Shown in pieces: positions 24,453 to 33,994 of a DNA stretch of 64,000 nucleotides. Both the position numbers and the translations under genes were made by a program. The DNA is from Chitinophagaceae bacterium. Lineage in GTDB: Bacteria > Bacteroidota > Bacteroidia > Chitinophagales > Chitinophagaceae. The stretch's first letter is position 1, and the number at the start of each line of letters is the position of its first letter. The notes beneath the pieces are model-generated. The model ran no database searches. It saw nothing but the letters and a program-made list of their open reading frames with translations, and had not been told where the DNA came from. Location: NCBI GenBank assembly GCA_025449935.1, contig JANWIJ010000029.1:16593-80592 (forward strand). Reading direction: 5' to 3'.

Positions 24453-25388
24453 TCAAACAAACTGTTCCAGCAACTCAATTCTCTTTTCGATTGGTGGATG
24501 CGTGGCAAACATATTGTCCCAGGAGGCCGATTTATGAACAGATGGTTTGGGGTTGTCAATAAACAATTGGGCCACGTCACGGCTTTCCACCGCTTCTATC
24601 AGCGGATCCCCGGATATTTTTCTTAAAGCATTTGCCAGCGCATAGGGCTTTTTCGTTATTTCCGCACTCCCCGCATCCGCTAAATATTCTCTTTTGCGGC
24701 TGATGCCAAAGCGAAGTAAAATTGAAATCAGGTAAGCTACCGCCGTAACGACAATGGCAATTAATATGATTCCACCCGAACCCTTACTGTCCTTACTTTT
24801 CCTGCCTGAACCGGCAAAGCGAAGACTGCGAAATGCCATTTCGGCGAGGAAAGCAAAAATGCCGACAAAAATGATCGAAACGATCAATAAACGGACGTCC
24901 CTGTTCCGGATATGCGTGAGTTCATGAGCAAGCACTCCCTCAAGTTCATCATCATCAAGTTTCTCAATAATTCCTTTTGATAATGAAATGGAATAGGACC
25001 TTTCATTGATACCGCTCGCAAACGCATTCAGGGAATCATCGTCAATGATATAAAGCTTTGGCATTTTCATGCCCTGCGAGATGCAAAGATTTTCGAGCAG
25101 GTTATAGACCCGCTTATTTTCTATCCTTTCCAGCGGCTTGCTGCCGGTTGCCATCCTGATCATCGCGGTATTACCGGCCCAGGCGATCAGGAACCAGGTG
25201 CCGACTCCCGCGAGTACAAAAGGCATGTACTGGAGAAACAGGTTGTTGGGTTCCTGCTGGTGCTCATTTTGTGTAAAGAAAACAAGTGCGTAAAGCATGC
25301 CCAGCAATAACGCGGGGAATGCGATCAGTAAAAGAAGTGAATTGAAATTATTCTTCCGGATCTGTTTATCAAGTCCAATGTATCGCAT
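24453..25388 (-). CDS. htpX: M48-family membrane metalloprotease (HtpX-like)
   Basis: 311 aa. Two N-terminal membrane helices (LLLIAFPALLLGMLYALVFF; YMPFVLAGVGTWFLIAWAG), the zinc motif HELTHIRNRD with the two His ligands and catalytic Glu, two further helices, and the downstream glutamate region REYLADAGSAEITKKP. Such proteases remove damaged membrane proteins. Downstream of lemA with a 38-bp gap, the common lemA-htpX pairing. It ends 8 bp after the heptad array (on the + strand). Confidence 0.9.
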   Translation of the reverse strand: MRYIGLDKQIRKNNFNSLLLLIAFPALLLGMLYALVFFTQNEHQQEPNNLFLQYMPFVLAGVGTWFLIAWAGNTAMIRMATGSKPLERIENKRVYNLLENLCISQGMKMPKLYIIDDDSLNAFASGINERSYSISLSKGIIEKLDDDELEGVLAHELTHIRNRDVRLLIVSIIFVGIFAFLAEMAFRSLRFAGSGRKSKDSKGSGGIILIAIVVTAVAYLISILLRFGISRKREYLADAGSAEITKKPYALANALRKISGDPLIEAVESRDVAQLFIDNPKPSVHKSASWDNMFATHPPIEKRIELLEQFV

Positions 25389-25426
25389 GGTGTTTATGCC
25401 GGCTAAACTTCTGGCTGGAAGTCATT

Positions 25427-25987
25427 CTAAAATTGAATTTTTGGAGGCTCCTCCATTTGTTTACGGCTGTCAGTTCCCAGGTCAAACATGATCTCCCGGC
25501 TGAATCCAAAGTTCCTTGCGATTAAATTACCGGGGAATGATTCCACGGCATTGTTGTACTCGGTGGTAGCTCCGTTGAAGAAACGTCTTGATGCAGCCAG
25601 TTTATTTTCAATATCGCTCAGCTCTTCCTGCAGTTGCAAAAAGTTCTGGTTAGCTTTCAGATCGGGATAAGCCTCCACCTGTACTTTTAATCCCTGCAAG
25701 GCAGCAGTCAGTTGCTGCTCTGCCACGATCTTGCCGTCAATACTGGTAGCAGCCATTGCCGCCGTACGGGCTTCGGTTACTTTCAGTAACAATTCTTTTT
25801 CGTGCGATGCGTAGCCTTTTACCGTTTCTACCAGTTGGGGAACAAGGTCATGCCGCTGACGTAGTTGCACGTCAATGTCTGCAAAGGCATTTTGTCGCCT
25901 GTTTCTTAACCGTACCAGGCTATTATATAGACTGACTACCCAAAGAACAAGAATAACCAGAATGCCGACAACAATAAGTACTGCCAT
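25427..25987 (-). CDS. lemA: LemA-family protein
   Basis: 186 aa from MAVLIVVGILVILVLWVVSLYNSLVRLRNRRQNAF; the extra 20 codons upstream lack family character. One N-terminal helix, then the helical LemA body with its signature DVQLRQRHDLVPQLVETVKGYASHE, and ending NLIARNFGF-type wording. Function is unsettled; often paired with an HtpX-type protease as here. Divergent from the penicillin acylase gene. Confidence 0.9.
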   Translation of the reverse strand: MAVLIVVGILVILVLWVVSLYNSLVRLRNRRQNAFADIDVQLRQRHDLVPQLVETVKGYASHEKELLLKVTEARTAAMAATSIDGKIVAEQQLTAALQGLKVQVEAYPDLKANQNFLQLQEELSDIENKLAASRRFFNGATTEYNNAVESFPGNLIARNFGFSREIMFDLGTDSRKQMEEPPKIQF

Positions 25988-26096
25988 AGTTAGATAGTTT
26001 AAGTTCGGTATGAAATTACTGAAAAACAGGATGCAGCCCGGGTTCATTGTTAATTTCCTCTACTTATTCTTATCTTTCACCATCATTTTACCGCCT

Positions 26097-28535
26097 ATGC
26101 GTATTGTACCTTTTTTGATTTCAGCAGTCGTTACTGCCGGAGTGGTTTTTGTGCTGGATAAGCAATGGGGGAAAATTCCCCCGATGGGAAAATTCCTGAG
26201 CCCCCAGCATGGACTCTGGCAAAATGCAGAACCAGCCTCACAACGTTTTGATGCTGACCTGAGTTTCCCCGATCTCCGGGGCAAAGCTGAAGTGTATTTT
26301 GATGAACGCCTGGTACCGCATGTATTCGCTGAGAATGATGAAGATCTTTATTTTATCCAGGGATATTTGCATGCAAAGTTCAGGCTGTTCCAGATGGACC
26401 TCCAGACAAAAGCGGCGGAAGGAAGAGCCAGTGAGATTGCAGGTGCAAAAGCCATAAATTATGACAAGGAACAAAGAAGGTTGGGAATGAAGTTTGCCGC
26501 TGAGAATGCCCTGAAGGAAATTGAAAAGGACCCTGCAGGAAAAATATTGTTTGATGCCTATACTAAAGGTGTCAATGCCTATATCGGGTCGCTAAAAGCA
26601 TCTGCTCTCCCCATTGAATACAAGATCCTGAATTTTAAACCCGAGAAATGGACCAACCTCCGGACAGCGCTTTTGCTGAAAATGATGGCGAAGACCTTAT
26701 CATCAGGTACAGAAGCGGACCTCGCCAATACCAATGCCAAATCTGTTTTTTTACCGGAGGAGCTGAAACTACTTTATCCACAGGTTCCCGATTCGCTCGT
26801 GCCCATTGTTCCGAAAGGAACCATGTTTGACCCCCCGGGTATCGTTCCGGTTCAACCGGCCACTGCCGATTCTTTATACTTTGGCAACAAACAAACGGTC
26901 ACAGCAAAGGAAATTTCCAAACCGGATATTCATAATGGAAGTAATAACTGGGTAGTTGCCGGCAGCAAAACGCTGAGTGGTTCCCCCATTCTTTGTAATG
27001 ATCCTCACCTGGATTTATCGCTGCCTTCCATCTGGTATGAAATGCAGTTACAAAGTCCGTCGGGCAATGCCTACGGTGTCTCCTTGCCCGGCAGCCCTTT
27101 TATTATTATCGGCTTCAATGACAGTATTGCGTGGGGCGTGACAAATGCGCAGCGGGATGTGAAAGACTATTTCGAAATAAAATTCAGAGACAATACAAAA
27201 AAAGAGTACTGGTTTGACGGAAAATGGCAGCCCACCACGCAACGGGTAGAAGAAATAAAAGTGAAAGGCAGTACGACGGTACTTGACACCGTGGCCTATA
27301 CCATTTTTGGGCCGGTACTGTTCGATGAAAGTTTTTCAACGGAATTATCAACAAAGCGTAACCTCGCTGTCCGGTGGACAGCGCATGACCCAAGTAATGA
27401 AGGGATGACTTTCTATAAATTAAACAGGGCGAAGAATTATGCAGAATATGAAGAGGCAATCAAAACATTTGAATGCCCGGGCCAGAATTTTGTATTTGCT
27501 TCAAAGGCAGGTGATATAGCTATCTGGCAGCAGGGAAAATTTCCTGCGAGGTGGATTGACCAGGGATTATATATCATGCCGGGGGAAGACAGCAGTTATA
27601 TGTGGCAGGGGTTTATTCCTCAGGCAGAAAACCCGCACAGCAAGAACCCTGAACGGGGATTCCTGGAAAGTGCCAACCAGCGGCCTGTCGATTCCACTTA
27701 TCCATATTTTATCCCGGGCAGTTACATTACGCCGAGAGGTGCCACGATTGAAAAATACCTTTCATCGATGAATGGCATTACCCCGGAGGACATGATGAAA
27801 CTGCAGAATAACTATTTCAACCTGCTGGCGGAAGATGCCCGGGGTATACTGCTCCAATTTATCAGGGAAGGCGACCTGAATGCAACTGAAAAGAAATACC
27901 TGGACATTTATAAGAAATGGGACCTGATGGCTTCCCCTGAGTCGAAAGGACAAACCGTATATCAATTGTGGTACGAAAGTGCCGAGCGGGAAATATGGTT
28001 AGATGACCTGCAGCGTGTGAATCCGCAGGCCCCGTGGCCGGGCGGACAAATTTCCATGGAAGTACTGAAAAGGGATACAGCTTTTAAGTTTATTGATAAC
28101 ATCAATACACCGCAGGTAGAAACATTGTATGACGCGGTCACGACCGGGTTAAAAAAAGCATCCGTTGAATTGGCAAAGCTGGAAGCGGAAGGGAAACTGG
28201 AATGGACAAAGTTTAAAGACCCGACTGTTCTTCACCTCCTGGAAGCATTACCGGCATTTGCCCGGAAAGGATTGCATGTAGGCGGCGGCTGGGATATTAT
28301 TAATGCCATGAAGCATACCCATGGTCCCAGTTGGCGGATGGTTGTTCAGCTCAGTACTCCCACCGAGGCCTACGGGGTTTACCCCGGCGGACAAAGTGGT
28401 AACCCGGGCAGTAAATTCTACGATGATTATATTGATACCTGGGCCGAAGGTAAATACAATAAACTCTGGTTTATGCGGGAAGGGGACCGGGCCGACAAAA
28501 ACATAAAGTGGACGATGAAATTCAGTAAAGAATAA
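26097..28535 (+). CDS. Penicillin acylase family N-terminal-nucleophile hydrolase
   Basis: 812 aa from MRIVPFLISAVVTAGVVFVLDKQWG (membrane anchor or signal); an ATG 29 codons earlier is possible. The precursor shows the family layout: an alpha-chain region with VPHVFAENDEDLYFIQGYLHA, then the self-cleavage site NGSNNWVVAGSKT, where Ser282 would become the N-terminal nucleophile of the beta chain. This is followed by NDPHLDLSLPSIWYEM and the ITNAQRD-like ITWGVTN region (IAWGVTNAQRDVKDYF). The natural substrate may be an acyl-homoserine lactone or other amide; not deducible. Confidence 0.9.
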   Translation: MRIVPFLISAVVTAGVVFVLDKQWGKIPPMGKFLSPQHGLWQNAEPASQRFDADLSFPDLRGKAEVYFDERLVPHVFAENDEDLYFIQGYLHAKFRLFQMDLQTKAAEGRASEIAGAKAINYDKEQRRLGMKFAAENALKEIEKDPAGKILFDAYTKGVNAYIGSLKASALPIEYKILNFKPEKWTNLRTALLLKMMAKTLSSGTEADLANTNAKSVFLPEELKLLYPQVPDSLVPIVPKGTMFDPPGIVPVQPATADSLYFGNKQTVTAKEISKPDIHNGSNNWVVAGSKTLSGSPILCNDPHLDLSLPSIWYEMQLQSPSGNAYGVSLPGSPFIIIGFNDSIAWGVTNAQRDVKDYFEIKFRDNTKKEYWFDGKWQPTTQRVEEIKVKGSTTVLDTVAYTIFGPVLFDESFSTELSTKRNLAVRWTAHDPSNEGMTFYKLNRAKNYAEYEEAIKTFECPGQNFVFASKAGDIAIWQQGKFPARWIDQGLYIMPGEDSSYMWQGFIPQAENPHSKNPERGFLESANQRPVDSTYPYFIPGSYITPRGATIEKYLSSMNGITPEDMMKLQNNYFNLLAEDARGILLQFIREGDLNATEKKYLDIYKKWDLMASPESKGQTVYQLWYESAEREIWLDDLQRVNPQAPWPGGQISMEVLKRDTAFKFIDNINTPQVETLYDAVTTGLKKASVELAKLEAEGKLEWTKFKDPTVLHLLEALPAFARKGLHVGGGWDIINAMKHTHGPSWRMVVQLSTPTEAYGVYPGGQSGNPGSKFYDDYIDTWAEGKYNKLWFMREGDRADKNIKWTMKFSKE

Positions 28536-28562
28536 AATACTAAAATCATTTAATTCCCGGTT

Positions 28563-28916
28563 ATGAAATTTTTAGTTGCAATAATTTTAACGTCACTGCT
28601 GGCTTTTATCAGCGGGTTATTTTTGCCCTGGTGGGGAATAGCCATAGCATCCCTGCTTGTAGCAGTCCTGGTTCACCAGAAAGCGGGGAAGGCATTTTTT
28701 TCAGGTTTGCTTGGCGTACTGTTCTTATGGGCAGGACTGGCATGGTGGATCGATATGAAGAATAATGGTGTCCTGTCCAAAAAAATCGCGGCTGTACTTC
28801 CGTTGGGAGGTAACGGGATGTTGCTGGTATTGGTGACAGGTCTTGTCGGCGGTATCGTAGCCGGACTGGCGGCGATGAGCGGAAGCTTCCTGCGGTCTAA
28901 GGAGAGCGTTCGTTAA
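28563..28916 (+). CDS. Small polytopic membrane protein, unknown
   Basis: 117 aa that are almost all hydrophobic: four likely membrane helices (MKFLVAIILTSLLAFISGLF, WWGIAIASLLVAVLVH, FFSGLLGVLFLWAGLAWW, and MLLVLVTGLVGGIVAGLAAM). No family recognised. It begins 27 bp after the penicillin acylase stop on the same strand, so it may be co-transcribed with it, and is followed by the DUF5686 gene. Confidence 0.7.
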   Translation: MKFLVAIILTSLLAFISGLFLPWWGIAIASLLVAVLVHQKAGKAFFSGLLGVLFLWAGLAWWIDMKNNGVLSKKIAAVLPLGGNGMLLVLVTGLVGGIVAGLAAMSGSFLRSKESVR

Positions 28917-28971
28917 ATCTTTCCCAACAAAACATAAATTAAATAATAAAACCTCGTTTGCTTTTATCTTA

Positions 28972-31467
28972 ATGGACCACACTGTAATGAGGTATTTATT
29001 ATTATTCGTTATTGCCGGTTTCCTGGCCTTCCCTTCCATTGCTGGAAGGGTTTCCGGCACCATTACAGATACTGAGGGGAAAATATTACCCTACGCTTCG
29101 CTGTTTATCAAAGGAACTAATAAAGGCACCAACGCAAACAGCGAAGGGAAGTATGCGTTCCAGTTGGCTCCCGGGGAGTATACCCTGGTGTGCCAGTATG
29201 TAGGCTACAAGAAGGAAGAAAAGCTTATCACGGTTTCCGAAACGGATATAGTGCTTGATTTCCGGCTTGTATTGCTGGAAATGATGCTGGGAGAAGTGGT
29301 GTTGAAGAACGGGGAAGATCCCGCCTATGCGATTATCCGGAATGCCATTAAGAAAAGAACCTATCACCAGAAACAATCTGACAGGTTCCAATGCGAAGTA
29401 TACACAAAAGGCCAGTTGAGACTCAGGGATTATCCCAAAAAGTTTTTTGGGCAGAAGGTGGATTTTGAGGATGGCGATACCAGTAAGAAGAAAATCATTT
29501 ACCTCGCAGAAACGATTTCGAACTATTATGTTGACAAACCCAACAAAGAAAAAGTAGAAGTCATTTCTTCGAAAGTCAGCGGGCAAAGTGATGGGCTGGG
29601 TCTTGCCGTACCACGCATTTTTTCTTTGTATGATAATAACATACAGATCGGCAGTAACCTTAATCCAAGGGGATTTATTTCGCCCATTTCCGATAACGCG
29701 TTGAATTATTACCGGTATAAACTGGAAGGAACATTTCTGGAGGACGGCAAACAGGTGAGCCGAATTAAGATAATTCCGAAAAGAAAGTATGAGCCCTTAT
29801 TCAGTGGTTATATCAATATCGTGGAGGATGACTGGCGTATACACAGTTCCGACCTGCTCCTTACGCGGCAATCACAAATGGAACAACTGGATACCTTGCG
29901 TATTGTACAAATGTTCCGGCCGTTAAACCAGGATGAATGGTTCATCTTCAGCCAGGTCATTTATCCTGCCATCCGGATGTTTGGCTTTGATGCCTATGGA
30001 AGTTTTGTTAACATCTATTCCAACGTAAATACCGCGCCGGTGTTTGACAAGAAGACTTTTGACCGGACTGTTCTGAAATATACGGACAGCTCCAATAAAA
30101 AATCTACAGCGTATTGGGAAAAGTCGAGACCGGTATCCCTGATGGAGGAAGAAGTGATGGATTATAAACGAAAAGACAGTCTTGAACAGGCGAGAAAGGA
30201 TCCCCGTTACCTCGATTCACTCAGTAAGGCCCGCAATAAAGTCACACTTATGAATGTGATTTTACTGGGCCAGACCTTCCAGTCACAACGCAAAAGAACC
30301 ACACTGGGTTTTAATTCTTTGATGGAACAGGTGAATTTCAATCCTGCGGAAGGGCTGGTGCTGAACCCGGTGGTTACCTGGACAAAACGCCTTGACAGCA
30401 GCACATTCAGCCGCAGGAATATTTTTGTTTCCCCCGCAGTGCGATATGGTTTTTCCAATGGACACTTGAACGGACACCTCACGCTGGGTTACACCTATGG
30501 AAAGAAATACGTCAGTTCTATCAGCTTGTCAGGGGGAAAAAGGGTTTTCCAGTTCAACAACAACAGTCCTATCAGCGAACGCGGCAATACCATAAGTTGC
30601 CTGATCAGCGAAGAAAACCGGATCAAAAGTTATGAAGCTGTTTATTTCAGGGGAAGTTATCGACAGGGTTTGGGAAGTGGTTTTTCCTGGGTAGCGGCAT
30701 TTCAATACCAGGATCGTATGCCCCTGGAAAATACAACAGATTATACCTGGAGGGATAAAACTGATAAAGCCTATACACCCAATTTTCCCGACGAGATTGT
30801 TAGTGAAAATATAAAACGTCATCAGGCATTTACGGCACTCGTCGGTATCAGGTGGCAACCGGGGGCCAGGTATATTGAATTGCCAGACAGGAAGATCAGT
30901 ATCGGTTCTAAAAACCCTGTGTTTTCATTACAATATATCCAGGGTTTAAAAGGGTTTTGGGGTAGTGATGCGGAGTTTAGCAAATGGAAATTCAATATAT
31001 CAGGTAATGTCAATTTAAAACTGCGCGGGTTGGTCCGGTATCGTATTGGAAGTGGCGGTTTTATTGACAGAAGCAATGTTGAGTTGCCGGATTTTAATCA
31101 TTTCAATGGAAATATTTCAACGCTGGCAACCGAGTACCTGAATAGTTTCCAGTTATTACCTATTTACCAGTTCAGCAATACCTCCCGGTTTTACAGCCTT
31201 GCACACGTGGAGTATAACCTGAAAGGTTTCCTGACCAACAAAATCCCCGGGATAAGAAAGCTGAACGTATACCTGGTAACCGGGGCCAATGCTTTTTATA
31301 TTAAAAATGCGACTAACTATTTGGAATACTTTATCGGGGTGGATAATATCTTTAAACGGATCCGTGTTGATTTTGTGCAGTCTTACCTGGATGGGAAGTC
31401 CTGGTCGAATGGATTCCGGATTGGCCTGACAGGGTTTGGTGGCCGGAGAGAGGATGATTGGCCATAA
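28972..31467 (+). CDS. DUF5686 family outer-membrane protein with carboxypeptidase-regulatory-like domain
   Basis: 831 aa. A signal peptide (start possibly at the second Met, MRYLLLFVIAGFLAFPSIAG) precedes a CarboxypepD_reg-like beta domain (about 25-105: GTITDTEGKILPYASLFIKGTNKG). The segment VVLKNGEDPAYAIIRNAIKKRTYHQKQ is the diagnostic opening of DUF5686. The long C-terminal part reads as barrel strands with alternating aromatics and ends near RREDDWP. Predicted outer-membrane protein; function unknown. Confidence 0.85.
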   Translation: MDHTVMRYLLLFVIAGFLAFPSIAGRVSGTITDTEGKILPYASLFIKGTNKGTNANSEGKYAFQLAPGEYTLVCQYVGYKKEEKLITVSETDIVLDFRLVLLEMMLGEVVLKNGEDPAYAIIRNAIKKRTYHQKQSDRFQCEVYTKGQLRLRDYPKKFFGQKVDFEDGDTSKKKIIYLAETISNYYVDKPNKEKVEVISSKVSGQSDGLGLAVPRIFSLYDNNIQIGSNLNPRGFISPISDNALNYYRYKLEGTFLEDGKQVSRIKIIPKRKYEPLFSGYINIVEDDWRIHSSDLLLTRQSQMEQLDTLRIVQMFRPLNQDEWFIFSQVIYPAIRMFGFDAYGSFVNIYSNVNTAPVFDKKTFDRTVLKYTDSSNKKSTAYWEKSRPVSLMEEEVMDYKRKDSLEQARKDPRYLDSLSKARNKVTLMNVILLGQTFQSQRKRTTLGFNSLMEQVNFNPAEGLVLNPVVTWTKRLDSSTFSRRNIFVSPAVRYGFSNGHLNGHLTLGYTYGKKYVSSISLSGGKRVFQFNNNSPISERGNTISCLISEENRIKSYEAVYFRGSYRQGLGSGFSWVAAFQYQDRMPLENTTDYTWRDKTDKAYTPNFPDEIVSENIKRHQAFTALVGIRWQPGARYIELPDRKISIGSKNPVFSLQYIQGLKGFWGSDAEFSKWKFNISGNVNLKLRGLVRYRIGSGGFIDRSNVELPDFNHFNGNISTLATEYLNSFQLLPIYQFSNTSRFYSLAHVEYNLKGFLTNKIPGIRKLNVYLVTGANAFYIKNATNYLEYFIGVDNIFKRIRVDFVQSYLDGKSWSNGFRIGLTGFGGRREDDWP

Positions 31468-31538
31468 TATAAATAAGTAAAGTAAACACCCTGCGATCAT
31501 CACATCTTTCCCGCCTTTTCTTTTTCTGCCCGCTGCCG

Positions 31539-31546
31539 TATCTTTG
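31539..31546 (+). promoter_or_regulatory. Candidate -7 element TATCTTTG for trhO
   Basis: Exact match to TAnnTTTG, 63 bp upstream of the trhO ATG. No clear TTTG at the -33 distance; only a T/C-rich stretch (31516-31528). Confidence 0.35.
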
Positions 31547-31609
31547 CCTGCTTTAAGAATTTTGCCCAACCTGCAATTGGGTCCTGTTCAAGGATAAAAT
31601 TCAACCAAT

Positions 31610-32647
31610 ATGGCGCTACTACATAACCGTATTTCCCGTAAGGAGCTAAAGGAACGCATACTGAACGATCCAACTCCCAGAATGACCCTTTCTTTTTATT
31701 GTTATTTTAAAATTGATGACCCACAGGGTTTCCGGGATGAATTATACAAACAATTGAAGGAATTGAATGTCCTGGGCCGGATATACCTTGCGCAGGAAGG
31801 AATCAATGCGCAGGTAAGCCTGCCAACCGCCAATTTCCATACGTTTAAGGAGTACCTGTATTCCATCGAACCGTTAAAAGGCTTGCGGATAAACGTTGCC
31901 GTTGACGATGATGGTAAAAGTTTCTATGTGCTGGATGTAAAAATCCGGGGTAAAATTGTCGCTGACGGAATTAATGACCCGGCTTTTGACATGGCTAACC
32001 GGGGCCGGTATGTGAATGCTGAGCAGTTTAACCAGTTGACCAATGACCCGGGTACAGTGGTGGTTGATATGCGAAATCATTACGAATATGAAGTGGGCCA
32101 TTTTGAAGCTGCGATCGAAGTACCCAGCGACACCTTCCGTGACCAGTTGCCGATGGTGGCAGCTATGATGAAAGAAGACAAGGACAAAAACATCATCATG
32201 TATTGCACCGGGGGTATCCGGTGTGAGAAAGCCTCCGCGTACCTGCTCCACAAAGGATTTAAGAATGTATTTCACCTGGAAGGCGGTATTATTAATTATG
32301 TCAACCAAATAAGGGAGAAGGGCCTGCCCAATAAATTTCATGGTAAAAATTTTGTGTTTGACCAGCGGTTAGGGGAGCGGGTAACAGATGAAATAATTGC
32401 TCGCTGTCACCAGTGCGGGAAACCGGCAGACACGCATGTCAATTGCGTAAATGATGCCTGTCACCTTTTATTTATACAGTGCGGGGAATGTAAAGCCAGC
32501 ATGGAAGGAACCTGCAGCAAAGCCTGTCTTGATTTTATTCATTTGCCGGCGGATGAACAGAAGAAATTACGCAGTGGTATCGATAAAGGGAGAAATGTGT
32601 TCAATAAAGCGAAATCAAGATTATCAAAACTGGGAGATTATAAATGA
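31610..32647 (+). CDS. trhO: tRNA uridine(34) hydroxylase, rhodanese-domain TrhO (UPF0176)
   Basis: 345 aa. An N-terminal acylphosphatase-like domain ([21 protein letters not shown]... [17 protein letters not shown]) leads into a rhodanese domain (about 135-235) with [18 protein letters not shown] and the active-site loop [13 protein letters not shown], where the Cys sits in CTGGIRC. A C-terminal Cys-rich stretch ([26 protein letters not shown]) may bind zinc. The family hydroxylates U34 of tRNAs. Its stop is 2 bp from that of the convergent dehydratase. Confidence 0.92.
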   Translation: MALLHNRISRKELKERILNDPTPRMTLSFYCYFKIDDPQGFRDELYKQLKELNVLGRIYLAQEGINAQVSLPTANFHTFKEYLYSIEPLKGLRINVAVDDDGKSFYVLDVKIRGKIVADGINDPAFDMANRGRYVNAEQFNQLTNDPGTVVVDMRNHYEYEVGHFEAAIEVPSDTFRDQLPMVAAMMKEDKDKNIIMYCTGGIRCEKASAYLLHKGFKNVFHLEGGIINYVNQIREKGLPNKFHGKNFVFDQRLGERVTDEIIARCHQCGKPADTHVNCVNDACHLLFIQCGECKASMEGTCSKACLDFIHLPADEQKKLRSGIDKGRNVFNKAKSRLSKLGDYK

Positions 32648-32649
32648 TA

Positions 32650-33600
32650 TCATGTAAACCATCCTGCCAATTTCCCCAGGTCCACATTGCCGCCGCTGAA
32701 AATGATTCCAACTTTCTTTTGCCGGAATTTTTCTTTATGTTTTAATAATGCCGCAAGGGGAACAGCACAACTGGGCTCTATGATTAATTTCATCCGTTCA
32801 TACACTAACCTGAGAGAGGCGATGATTTCCTCATCACTTATGGTATAGATATCTTTTACAAACTGCTTAATAATTGGAAACGTCTTATCTCCCAATTTTG
32901 TTAGCAACCCGTCGGCAATCGTATTTACATAGGGGGCCGTTTCTATTTTATTGCTTTTGATGGACAGCACCGCGTCAGCAGCACCTTCCGGCTCACCGGC
33001 ATATACCATAGTTCCCGGGGAAAAATAATGTGCGCTCAGCAGGGTGCCGCTCAGCAGGCCACCACCCCCCACAGGGGCAAAAAGGCAATCCAGCCCGGGA
33101 ATCTCTTCTATCAGTTCCTTCGCGGCGGTTGCCTGTCCCGTCATTACCCGGTAATCATTGTATGGATGAATAAACTCTGCACCGGTACGGCTAACGATTT
33201 CCTGGAGGGTATTTTCCCTGGCCTGCTGGTTTGGCTCGCAGAAAGTAATCTCGGCGCCGTAACCTCTTACCGCATCCACTTTTACGGCCGGTGAATTATC
33301 CGGCATGACGATAAAGGCTTTTGTTCCGGAATGCCTGGCTGAATAAGCGATAGCCTGTGCATGATTACCGGAAGAATGAGTGGCAATGCCGCTACCCAGT
33401 TTATCTTTTGGCAGGGATAATACAGCATTCATGGCACCACGGATCTTAAAAGCTCCAATCTTCTGGAAGTTCTCACACTTGAAAAAAAGTTCAGCCCCCG
33501 AGATAGCATTGAGCGTTCGGGAGGTCAGTACAGGTGTCCGGTGGATGAAAGGTTTTATTCTTTCATGGGCTTCTTCTATTTGTTCCCGGGAGATATTCAT
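32650..33600 (-). CDS. Threonine/serine dehydratase, PLP-dependent, no ACT domain
   Basis: 316 aa. PLP-binding Lys52 lies in FQKIGAFKIRGAMNAV; the phosphate loop is VGGGGLLSGTL; and FSGGNVDLGKL follows near the end. The length and lack of a C-terminal regulatory domain fit the catabolic threonine dehydratase or serine racemase-like group rather than biosynthetic IlvA. Such enzymes release reactive enamines. The start is chosen because ATG overlaps the RidA stop (ATGA), and RidA detoxifies exactly those enamines. Confidence 0.9.
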   Translation of the reverse strand: MNISREQIEEAHERIKPFIHRTPVLTSRTLNAISGAELFFKCENFQKIGAFKIRGAMNAVLSLPKDKLGSGIATHSSGNHAQAIAYSARHSGTKAFIVMPDNSPAVKVDAVRGYGAEITFCEPNQQARENTLQEIVSRTGAEFIHPYNDYRVMTGQATAAKELIEEIPGLDCLFAPVGGGGLLSGTLLSAHYFSPGTMVYAGEPEGAADAVLSIKSNKIETAPYVNTIADGLLTKLGDKTFPIIKQFVKDIYTISDEEIIASLRLVYERMKLIIEPSCAVPLAALLKHKEKFRQKKVGIIFSGGNVDLGKLAGWFT

Positions 33601-33989
33601 TTCATAAATTCTGGTAGTGCAGCAATACAATCAATTTCAATCCCGCACCCCCGGTTCAGCAGGTTACAGGGTACAACGATCCTGGCGGGGCGGTGATCTC
33701 CCATGATGGCAGCAAATGTTTCATTGAATTTCGCCCAGTTGCCGATGTCGGCAATAAATACACTGACTTTTAAAATATGTTTGAGGTCACTGCCGCTGGC
33801 TTCCAGGATCGTTTCAATGTTTTTCATACACAGCGTGGTCTGTTCTTCAATGGTTCCCAACTGTGCTTCGCCATCAGCACCGAGGGGCAATTGCCCGCTT
33901 ACATATACAAGACCATTATGAACAATACCGGGTGAATAATGACCTTTGGGCTTTTGCATGGCTCCCGGGTAAATTGAATTTATTTCCAT
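33597..33989 (-). CDS. ridA: RidA-family enamine/imine deaminase
   Basis: 130 aa, the full family length. Motifs visible are YSPGIVHNGLVYVSGQLPLG, the LEASGSDLKHILKVSVFIADI helix and the C-terminal DHRPARIVVPC with the Arg that holds the substrate carboxylate. RidA hydrolyses 2-aminoacrylate and 2-aminocrotonate released by PLP dehydratases. It overlaps the dehydratase start by 4 bp and starts 5 bp after the lactonase stop, so all three form one unit. Confidence 0.92.
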   Translation of the reverse strand: MEINSIYPGAMQKPKGHYSPGIVHNGLVYVSGQLPLGADGEAQLGTIEEQTTLCMKNIETILEASGSDLKHILKVSVFIADIGNWAKFNETFAAIMGDHRPARIVVPCNLLNRGCGIEIDCIAALPEFMK

Positions 33990-33994
33990 AAAAT